Assembly: GCA_002067205.1 (NCBI GenBank)
Contig: MVQL01000229.1
Location: 82,641-146,640 of the forward strand
Length of the DNA stretch: 64,000 bases
DNA from: Pelotomaculum sp. PtaB.Bin104
GTDB taxonomy: Bacteria; Bacillota; Desulfotomaculia; Desulfotomaculales; Pelotomaculaceae
Direction: 5' to 3'
Positions 17,141 to 25,058 of the stretch are shown here, one piece after another. The position numbers were made by a program, and so were the translations under genes. How positions within the stretch are numbered: position 1 is the first letter of the stretch; each line of letters opens with the position of its first letter. Under the pieces are notes generated by a model, which saw only the letters and a list, made by a program, of their open reading frames with translations, ran no database searches and was not told the origin of the DNA.

Positions 17141-20100
17141 TTACCAAGAAAGTCCCAATGACCAGGTCGTTGGCATGCCAAAGCGCTGCAGCCACCATGC
17201 GGCCTCTCCGATTGAATCCCTTGGCGGAGCATCAGCGCCGCTTTCAACTGCTCTTTCAGCCATATGACGGGCCACCGGATCTACTACCGGCTCCGCGTAA
17301 GGTGCCAACTCCATCAGCAATGGCGCGGCCATACCTGCCGGACCCGACAGACTTATAATAAATGACCTTTGAGCGTCCTGCCTTTCCTGCCTTGTTCTTG
17401 CCGTCCTGGCCTGCCATAATAAATAAGCAGACACACCTACTTGAATTGCCAGCCCGGCTCCCGGAGATTCTGGAGTTTCGGCAGGCCTGACTACCGGTGC
17501 TGGCCTCGGCGGCACTGCCGGTCTGGGCGGCGGTGCAGGTTTGGGCGGCGGCGCCGGCCTGGGTGGTGGTGGTGCCGGTCTCGGGGGCGGTGCCGGCCTG
17601 GGTGCCGGCGGCGTCCTGAGTGCCGGTGTAAGCCTGGGGGGCAGAGTTGTATTAGGAGCCGACGGAGAAGAAACAACCGTGTCAGGGGCATACAGCCACC
17701 GGCTGGCCTGACCTCGCAGGCTCAAATCGTTGGGGTTCCAATTTGGATTTTCAGAGATTGTCGAACGGATCACCCTTGTCCCACGTGTTCTAACGAATTC
17801 AAAAGACCTGCTGTTTGGGTCGTAACGCAGCCTTCCCCAATTATTATCCTCGCTGTAAATCCAGTGTTCGCGCACCCGTCTGGCCGCAAGAGTATTAAGA
17901 TCAGCTGTTGACGGCCCGACACTGGTATCTTGGCCTGTATGAGTATGTCCCAATGGCTCAATGTTGCCAAAATCCACTGATTGACTCCCGCCTCTTAACA
18001 CCATGAGCTGCCCGGTATTTGGGCAACGCCCTAATCCATACTCTATTCCATCCTGCAATCCCAACCTCGCCATTTCATCCAAACCCTGCTCGACCGTGCC
18101 AACATTGCTAACAAAGTTCCAGGGTTGGGTGCAACAGCCGCTGGGATCGCAATAACGCGCTGGATTTGATTTAAACGCCTCATAGATATTTATGCCGCCT
18201 TCAATACCGATCGGGTCCGCGCTCGACCATCTGCCCAGCCAGGGCATATAATATCTGGCGTTGTGATATTCCAGGCCGCTTTCCTCATCGCGCTCCATAC
18301 CGGTATAGCGGTAGCGCTTGGCGGCAGATCTGACGGCCGCATTTTTGGCCTGGTAGGCTGTAGTGCCAAAGGGGTGGTATTCTTCGTAAGAAATCACCTG
18401 TGCCTCGCTTGTCCCATCCAGTTCCAGACTAGCAGAACCCAAATGGTTATGCAATTGGTAGCGCACCAGGTGTTTTTCCGTGCCGTCATCCACATCATTG
18501 CGGGTTTCTATGATCACAAAGCGGCGCTGCTGGTCCATCAGGATCAAACTGATCCGTTCCAGGCCTGCATCCGTGCCGCTGTGTTTTTTATAAAGTTCAT
18601 AACCGGCCAGGTAAATCCGTTCTTCTTTTTTTGTCGGGGCAACACCGGGGCCGGCCTGGTTTTCCGTTATTTTGCGGATGCGCTGCCCCTGCCCGTCATA
18701 CTGGTAGTAGGTGGTTTCGGGCGTTCCGCCATCGAAGCGCCGCTGGCGGACAGTCCGGACCAGTTCCTCCTTGAAGTCCCAGTCCATCTCCACCAAATGG
18801 GGCATGCCGGTCATAAAACCATGCCGGGGGTGGTGCTGGCAGGCATAATTATTTGCGTCAACCTGTGTGCTGACCAGGCGGTTATTTCCCGCCTGGTAGC
18901 TGTAAGCTCTGGTCCAGTCGTTGCCGGCTGCCTGATGCCGCATCTGCAGGATATTTCCAACGGCATCATATAGGTAGCTTTGAACATAATTCCGCTGTGC
19001 CATAGGATCGCCCGGGTTTAATCGGTGCATGAAGGGGACATCGTTCCAGTTATCTTTTTCATCAAATGAAAGTGGGGCGCTGTTTTCCCTGCCTGAAGCT
19101 TCGACCAGGCGATAGAGGGCGTCATAGGTATAAGCTGAAACACCAGTGACCTTCTGGTTATCGAAGAATACGGCCGTAATATTTTTGTCTTCGATATGAG
19201 TAATGTTGCCTGCCGGATCAAAGGTATAATACCAGTCCTGCAAGGGATCATCGTTGACCCTTTTAGACTCCAGCCGCCTCAGCCGGAAAGTTTCCCGGTC
19301 GTAGTAAAACCTGGTGACTACATCATTGCCGTAGATGATTTTGCTGCGCTGTCCTTTCTCGTTGTATTCAATGCCTTTGATATAGGCAGTAGTAATGGCC
19401 GGGCAGGCATGGGCCACGGTTTCTCCATTGAGCAGCCCGGCTTCGTTATACGATCGGGTAACGACGCTGCCGTCGGGCATAGTTTGCCTGTTAACTCTGC
19501 CAAGGGCATCTGTTTCGCTGACAAAGGTAAAACTGTCGGGCTCAAGGCCGGTGGCCAGGTTGGCGTCGGTCCAATTGACCACGGTCTGATAATCTTTAAA
19601 TAATTTGCGGGTGGTTGATTTGGTATGACCCTTGAAGTCATATTCAGGAGTCTCGACCATTCCGCCGGTATCGTAATGACGAACAGCTTTCCCTCTGAGA
19701 TTTTTAAGTTCCGGGCTTTCTTCCGCCTCCCCGTAGAATATCCTTTCAAAGACATGGTCAAGAGGGGTATTACCATCGCCGCCCAACACCTTGCTTTGCG
19801 CTAGCCTGTGCAGGATATCATAAGCGTACTGGAACTCATAGCCGCGCTCATCCCAGGTGCGCAGCGGGTTTCCCATGATATTGCTCAACAGCCACCGCTG
19901 TCCCGCATCCATGCTGTTCTGATAGACCTTATTGCCCAGCATATCGTATTTATACTGCACCACCAGGTTGTTGCGGGCGTCGGTTACGCTGCGCAGGTTT
20001 CCTTCCGGGTCCAGGTTTACTTTGGTCAGATAAAACTCATCTGACCCTGTGACCAAATGCTTATTATGGACAACGGACAAAACCGGCCTGCCCATGGAGT

Positions 20101-23100
20101 CAAAATGCAAGGTGGTGGGCGTACCGGCATGTGCGGCGGCCTGGTCAGCGGCTGACTTTTCCCGGCCGGGGTCTTTGCCGGCGTCTAATAGTTCAGAGTC
20201 AATCAGCCGGTTGGTCCGGTTATGATACCAGGCAGACTCCAGGATCGTGTCGTTTTGGTCATAGACGCTTTGCTTCCACGAGTTGAACTTGGTTTTGCTG
20301 AAGGTTTTATCGGGCATTTCAGTTTTGATCAAGCGCCCGGCGGCATCATAATAGAGGACAGGCGTGACCCCGGTTTCCACCAGTTCCTTTAAGTCTTCAT
20401 ACTGGTGCGTAACCGAAAAATAGGGCTCGTACTGTTTTACGGCATTGCCCTTATTGTTCAAGACCGTCCTGCCGCTGCCGATCCAGCGGAGTTGCGCCGG
20501 CGAAAGCGCAGATGTGTCCACCTCAGACAGAGTATAGGTGTAATCTGGACTGATGGTCGCTTTTTTAGCCAGGCCGGGCTCGGCCTGAACTTTTTTCATC
20601 ACTACCTGCCCCAGCCCGCTGGAGTACTCGAAACTGAGCTGTACCGGCGCAGCGCTGCTTTTTTGAAAGTGCTCTTCCCGCACAATAGAGGCGGCTACAG
20701 CGGGCTTCCCCAAGTTTACATACCCGTTAAAATTATAGACAAAGCGTGCTGTGGCGTGCTGCAGCAGGCTTTTACCGGTATTCACCAACTGGCCCGATGC
20801 CGGGGCCTGAAAAAAGTCGTCCAGCAATGCCTGCTCCGCAGCGGTTGTATATTCAGTCAGCCCGGTCAGGTCATCCGCCTCATTACCTTTGCCAAACACG
20901 GCTATGGCCTTTACCAGCCCAAGTTCATCGGCAAGGGCCTCAGAAATATTGTTGTTGGCATCCTTCAGCCGCTGCGGTGAGAGCGTCCGGAAATTAAAAA
21001 GGTCAACGCTGGATTTATTACCCAGGGCATCTTCCGTTTCTTCAATAAACAAATAATAGTTGTCACCGTACTTGATGCTGTCATTGTATTTAACCCGGGT
21101 TTTCGCGCCGTAGGGATCGGTATAAGAAATGGGTAAAAAGAAACGGTCTTGAGCATTTGCCGCTGTTTCGCCTTTTTCAATGTCCAGGTACTGGATGGTT
21201 CCGGAGCGCACCCACCAATTGCCGTCGCCCTCGCTGTTGGTAAATTTACCTTCCAGCATCAGGGCCGGGGCTGCCTTCGCGCCGAAAATGTCCGCCAAAA
21301 GCTCAGGTGTGTATGCCAATTGATAGCTTTCATAAGTAAGCCCTTTAGCGTCTAACTGATGTAAAGGCAAAGCGCCGGTAAGGTCATGATTATAAAACGT
21401 GGTGCGGATGTGCTCAATTAATCTTTTTTGAGCAGACCCGGGAGCAGGATTGGTGTCCGTCTGGTGATAAGCAACCTCTACGGCGCCGGCCAGGATATCG
21501 TCAAAATCAGACTGGGCGTAGTATTGGCCGGCTTTGGCCACGCCCTTGAGCTCAAAGGTCTTTACCTCGGAAGGAAGGCACAGCCGGTAATGATCGTGAT
21601 CAATCACATCATTTGTATAATGATTTTGAGTGTAGATAATGGTGGTTGTTTCCTGTGCCTGCTGGGTCTCTACGGGCAGCGAGGGGTCCGCCGCGAGGCG
21701 GGGATATACTACCGCGGCTGTTTCCAGGAGGTTGCCGTACTCATCCATTTTGATGTTCAGGTTATGGGCAATGCGCGGGTCTGTGGTATCGCGCTCATAG
21801 CTGTAAGTGATGGCCTCGCTTTCTTTGACGACAAAGACCGCGTGCTCATTCTGTCCCCTGGGCTGCAGCAGCTCTATCACACAATTATGGCCGGCAACGG
21901 AATTAGGCGTTAATTCTTTTTGGAGCTGCCCGGGGGTGGCGCCGGACAAAGGGGCGTCTTTAGCAAATACTTCCGAGCGCAGTTTCATACCCTTGCAGGC
22001 CCGTAAAGCTTCCCGCCATTCGTCCGCGCTCAGGTGCTCAATGAAGCCGGCAGCCAGCCCGGGGGCGGTGATCAGTCTGGAGTCCGGCAACGGTATTTCG
22101 TGGTTAACTGCGGCAAAGCCCTGCCTGGCCAACTCCTCGTACCAGTATTCATGGGCATACTGGCTGAGGATTCGCTTCCGGCCGAAAAAGGCCCCAGTGT
22201 GAAACCAGCTTTTGGTGAGCACCGGCGCCTGGTGCAACTCCCGGTCAACGATATTGCCGGCGCTTGCCTTTACCCAGTGGTCGAAATGCTCAGCGTCGAT
22301 CTGCTCCACCAGGCCAAAACCCCTGAATTCTCTTTCGGCATGGTCATAATAGCCGTGGTGGTACCGGTAAGAGCTGACGAAGCGATAACCTGTGATCATA
22401 TCTCTCGTTTCGGTTTTCGAAATGCAATGGACCGGAAAATGCAGCTTAGTGGCCCAGGGCTTTCCGGCCAGCTTGTCTTCAATGTAAAGTCTGGTGGAGG
22501 GGGTATACTCCAGCGAAACCTCTTTGCCCAGGTTGTTTTTATAGGAAACCATGAGGTGCGGCTTCTTGCCGTTCATCAGGTCAACGTACTGCAAAGGCGC
22601 ATGGACGTCTTTGGCCAGCGGGCTCGACCAGACAATGCAAGCCATGCCGTTGCCCAACAGGTCGGCCACAGTAATATCGGCCTGGTTGTGAACTTCCGGA
22701 AAGGGGTCTATTTCAAAAGGTGTAGGGCTAAAGGCGTTGCCGCTCAGATTCATCCAACAGCTAAACTTGTTTTTACCAAGATAAATAATGTCGGTGGTGC
22801 CGGAGCCGTCTATGTCCGCTAAGCGCAGAAAGGAGGGATTGAAGGCATCGGGGTGATCGAAAACAGGGGCGCTGTCCATGCCCACTTTGGCCCCAAACCG
22901 GCCATAGCCCAGGTTGGGCCAGTAACAGACTTCCCCGTTGCGGATCCTGACGATGTCAGTCAGGCCGTCGCCGGACATATCCGCCAAAAAAACGGTCTGC
23001 CCGGGATCGACAAATACGATATGCGGACCGGCATCCTCATCGAAAGGCTTTACAGTTTTTCGCGCACCTTGAAAACCTTTTCTGCCGGCAGACTCGTACC

Positions 23101-24766
23101 AGGTAAATACTTTATCTTCCGTAATCAACACATCCGACTTGCCGTCGCCATTTACGTCCAATAAGCGAACATAGGCATCCCGCATATTGATATTAGGCAG
23201 GCTATCGAAAGCCCGGAAAGCTTGCCACACCTCATCTTCATTCAATTCAAAGTATCCTTTGGGCTGGGTATCATAGCTGACCAGCTGTTTTCCCCCGTCA
23301 GCATTCAGATCCATCAAATGCATCTGCCCGCCCAACCCGGAGAAAGAAGGTTTGGGTGAGACCAGCTTGGCCTCTTCAAAATTCCCGTCACCCAGACTGC
23401 GCTTATAATACCAGCCTTGCGCCTGCTCGGTAAGTATGCCCGGCAAACCTTCACCAAATAGATCGGTGAGCTGGTATTGCGGCTCATCCAGGCCTTCTGG
23501 CGAGTGCAACAGATTTTCCATCGAAAGGGTTTTAATCTCGCTGTTCCAATCGTGCTGTTGATAGGCAAATTCCAGAGGGGGAAGATTTTTGCAGGTGTAG
23601 GTTCCATCCGCATTTTTGATATATCCAAAGACAGTAACGGATTTCAGGTAGGTAAAATCCGCCTGAGTATTGGTGTCATATTGAAAATCCAGTGATTTAA
23701 CCAGGGCCGAACCGCCCGGTAGTTCACTGAAATAGTGGAATAGCAAGACCCGCCGGCATAACCGGGTGGTACGAATTTCAAAGCCGGCCTTGTAATCGGA
23801 AAAAGCATCCTTTCTGTATTCCCAATCGTTAGATTTGATATAAGGAGCATTGGTTTCATACTCTCCATAGTCAAACACCGTTTGGAACATATAAGCTGAT
23901 TCACCGGGAAAAGGGTCGTTGAATTGCCTGTAGGGCGTTTTGTTGCCATATAAAACCTTTTCCAAATAAAGATTGGTGTAAGAAATTGTCCCCCCTGCAA
24001 GCCTGTTCCGGTTATGCAAGAGAGTCTCATTAAAGCCCTGACCGTTTTCTTTTTTATAAATATACCGAGAGCAATTCCCCCGGTCATCAAAGATAAATTC
24101 GGGCAGCCAGGCAAATATTTTACCGCCATCTTTAGGGTCGGAAATTCTTGATGCCGCGCTCCAGCCAAAAAGCGTCGTCAAGTTCTCCTTCGTAATAGCC
24201 CGCCATTTAATTTCCCGTGATGTTTTGCTTGACCACCGCTCGATCCGGGCGAATAATCCCTCAATTCTCGGCTTGTAAAATCGAATGGTAAAATTGCCGT
24301 CCGCCGAATTATTTTCTTTTATTACGTAGTTACCTTCTGCATCTATGCTGAAGCTGCCATCCGTCTCTTTTGCAAATTCCGGAACGAGGTCTTCAGCCTC
24401 AGAAAAAAGGAAGGTATCCGAATCCACATCATCCAAATACTGAGGCAGTCCTTTGTCTGTTTTGCGCTTGATTGACGGCAAATTCAACGCCCAGCCCAAC
24501 CCAAAAACACCATTTCCGGCGCCGGAATTATAGGATAAGCTCAAGGCTGGCGAAGCGCCCCGGGCGGGAGAGAAAGGAAGCGGTATGGAAAAAGAGGCTG
24601 TGCCGTTGACTGCGTTCACAGTGAACTTTTCATCGATTCCTTTTATCGCCCCCCCACCTTTGGGCAACGAGATAGACGGCGCTTCAATGGCATTGGATTT
24701 AGTTTTCCCACGATCGGTTTTAAAGAATTGGGAATATGAATCCTGTTTATCGGTATCCCTCTTCAT
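17141..24766 (-). CDS. Tc toxin B-C fusion: SpvB/TcdB + RHS core + variable C-terminal effector
   Basis: About 2541 residues. In order: SpvB domain (KGGGAIKGIDEKFTVNAVNG, GASPALSLSYNSGAGNG), FG-GAP/VCBS-like propeller repeats (LLDVNGDGKSDVLI, FLADMSGDGLTDIVRI, LADIDGSGTTDIIYLG), TcdB middle regions, YD/RHS repeats, and the RHS-associated core (YRYTGMERDEESGLEYHNAR, SADPIGIEGGINIYEA) ending near residue 2210. The B and C parts form the cocoon that holds and releases the C-terminal effector. The tail has a JAMM-like motif (GHTHTGQ...GPSTADL, ~2275), a proline-rich stretch and a final ~110 residues with a hydrophobic segment. ATG 24766 has GAGGG 5 nt upstream; ATG 24796 has GGAGG too close. TcA follows 23 bp later. 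Confidence 0.93.
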   Translation of the reverse strand: MKRDTDKQDSYSQFFKTDRGKTKSNAIEAPSISLPKGGGAIKGIDEKFTVNAVNGTASFSIPLPFSPARGASPALSLSYNSGAGNGVFGLGWALNLPSIKRKTDKGLPQYLDDVDSDTFLFSEAEDLVPEFAKETDGSFSIDAEGNYVIKENNSADGNFTIRFYKPRIEGLFARIERWSSKTSREIKWRAITKENLTTLFGWSAASRISDPKDGGKIFAWLPEFIFDDRGNCSRYIYKKENGQGFNETLLHNRNRLAGGTISYTNLYLEKVLYGNKTPYRQFNDPFPGESAYMFQTVFDYGEYETNAPYIKSNDWEYRKDAFSDYKAGFEIRTTRLCRRVLLFHYFSELPGGSALVKSLDFQYDTNTQADFTYLKSVTVFGYIKNADGTYTCKNLPPLEFAYQQHDWNSEIKTLSMENLLHSPEGLDEPQYQLTDLFGEGLPGILTEQAQGWYYKRSLGDGNFEEAKLVSPKPSFSGLGGQMHLMDLNADGGKQLVSYDTQPKGYFELNEDEVWQAFRAFDSLPNINMRDAYVRLLDVNGDGKSDVLITEDKVFTWYESAGRKGFQGARKTVKPFDEDAGPHIVFVDPGQTVFLADMSGDGLTDIVRIRNGEVCYWPNLGYGRFGAKVGMDSAPVFDHPDAFNPSFLRLADIDGSGTTDIIYLGKNKFSCWMNLSGNAFSPTPFEIDPFPEVHNQADITVADLLGNGMACIVWSSPLAKDVHAPLQYVDLMNGKKPHLMVSYKNNLGKEVSLEYTPSTRLYIEDKLAGKPWATKLHFPVHCISKTETRDMITGYRFVSSYRYHHGYYDHAEREFRGFGLVEQIDAEHFDHWVKASAGNIVDRELHQAPVLTKSWFHTGAFFGRKRILSQYAHEYWYEELARQGFAAVNHEIPLPDSRLITAPGLAAGFIEHLSADEWREALRACKGMKLRSEVFAKDAPLSGATPGQLQKELTPNSVAGHNCVIELLQPRGQNEHAVFVVKESEAITYSYERDTTDPRIAHNLNIKMDEYGNLLETAAVVYPRLAADPSLPVETQQAQETTTIIYTQNHYTNDVIDHDHYRLCLPSEVKTFELKGVAKAGQYYAQSDFDDILAGAVEVAYHQTDTNPAPGSAQKRLIEHIRTTFYNHDLTGALPLHQLDAKGLTYESYQLAYTPELLADIFGAKAAPALMLEGKFTNSEGDGNWWVRSGTIQYLDIEKGETAANAQDRFFLPISYTDPYGAKTRVKYNDSIKYGDNYYLFIEETEDALGNKSSVDLFNFRTLSPQRLKDANNNISEALADELGLVKAIAVFGKGNEADDLTGLTEYTTAAEQALLDDFFQAPASGQLVNTGKSLLQHATARFVYNFNGYVNLGKPAVAASIVREEHFQKSSAAPVQLSFEYSSGLGQVVMKKVQAEPGLAKKATISPDYTYTLSEVDTSALSPAQLRWIGSGRTVLNNKGNAVKQYEPYFSVTHQYEDLKELVETGVTPVLYYDAAGRLIKTEMPDKTFSKTKFNSWKQSVYDQNDTILESAWYHNRTNRLIDSELLDAGKDPGREKSAADQAAAHAGTPTTLHFDSMGRPVLSVVHNKHLVTGSDEFYLTKVNLDPEGNLRSVTDARNNLVVQYKYDMLGNKVYQNSMDAGQRWLLSNIMGNPLRTWDERGYEFQYAYDILHRLAQSKVLGGDGNTPLDHVFERIFYGEAEESPELKNLRGKAVRHYDTGGMVETPEYDFKGHTKSTTRKLFKDYQTVVNWTDANLATGLEPDSFTFVSETDALGRVNRQTMPDGSVVTRSYNEAGLLNGETVAHACPAITTAYIKGIEYNEKGQRSKIIYGNDVVTRFYYDRETFRLRRLESKRVNDDPLQDWYYTFDPAGNITHIEDKNITAVFFDNQKVTGVSAYTYDALYRLVEASGRENSAPLSFDEKDNWNDVPFMHRLNPGDPMAQRNYVQSYLYDAVGNILQMRHQAAGNDWTRAYSYQAGNNRLVSTQVDANNYACQHHPRHGFMTGMPHLVEMDWDFKEELVRTVRQRRFDGGTPETTYYQYDGQGQRIRKITENQAGPGVAPTKKEERIYLAGYELYKKHSGTDAGLERISLILMDQQRRFVIIETRNDVDDGTEKHLVRYQLHNHLGSASLELDGTSEAQVISYEEYHPFGTTAYQAKNAAVRSAAKRYRYTGMERDEESGLEYHNARYYMPWLGRWSSADPIGIEGGINIYEAFKSNPARYCDPSGCCTQPWNFVSNVGTVEQGLDEMARLGLQDGIEYGLGRCPNTGQLMVLRGGSQSVDFGNIEPLGHTHTGQDTSVGPSTADLNTLAARRVREHWIYSEDNNWGRLRYDPNSRSFEFVRTRGTRVIRSTISENPNWNPNDLSLRGQASRWLYAPDTVVSSPSAPNTTLPPRLTPALRTPPAPRPAPPPRPAPPPPRPAPPPKPAPPPRPAVPPRPAPVVRPAETPESPGAGLAIQVGVSAYLLWQARTARTRQERQDAQRSFIISLSGPAGMAAPLLMELAPYAEPVVDPVARHMAERAVESGADAPPRDSIGEAAWWLQRFGMPTTWSLGLSW
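17478..17640 (-). repeat. Proline-rich tandem repeat (RPAPPP) in the toxin tail
   Basis: In-frame tandem units of R-P-A-P-P-P, with variants KPAPPP and RPAVPP, span about 55 residues between the JAMM-like segment and the C-terminal hydrophobic segment. At DNA level it is a GGC/GGT-rich tandem repeat likely to expand or contract. It probably forms an extended flexible linker. Confidence 0.8.
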
Positions 24767-24825
24767 TGCATCCCTCTTTTCATTTAGCGGCTGCATACCT
24801 CCAATTGATCATCTTTAAGGTCAAT

Positions 24826-24857
24826 GTTTCCTATATGGGATATTGTTCCTATAAAGG
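24826..24857 (-). promoter_or_regulatory. Paired direct repeats upstream of the toxin operon
   Basis: On the plus strand GTTTCCTATATGG (24826) and GTTCCTATAAAGG (24845) are near-identical and offset by 19 bp, about two helical turns. They lie 60-90 bp before the TcB-C start. They could be a regulator's half-sites; no convincing sigma-A promoter was identified near them. Confidence 0.3.
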
Positions 24858-24960
24858 TTATACGATCACAGACTTACTTTTTCCTCCGTCTTGTCTCTTT
24901 TTTTGCAAAAAATTGTATAAAATCATTAAGAAATATTTTTTTCTGCCACGGCAGACGACG

Positions 24961-24999
24961 ATATAAAAACCCCTCAGCAAAATAATCCACTGAGGGGTT
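24961..24999 (-). terminator. Rho-independent terminator after metH
   Basis: On the minus strand AACCCCTCAG pairs with CTGAGGGGTT around a 12-nt loop, followed by TTTATAT. It ends the metH transcript about 60 bp after its stop and separates it from the toxin operon. Confidence 0.85.
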
Positions 25000-25058
25000 A
25001 CAGGGCTGTATTGGCAGCATCAGATAAGAATCCTATCAGGGATAGGTTACATATGATT

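Noticed and set aside
17118..17198. Longer TcA start
   Set aside because: The extra 27 codons lie in the end of the TcB-C gene and lack a ribosome site, whereas ATG 17117 has AAGGAGG.
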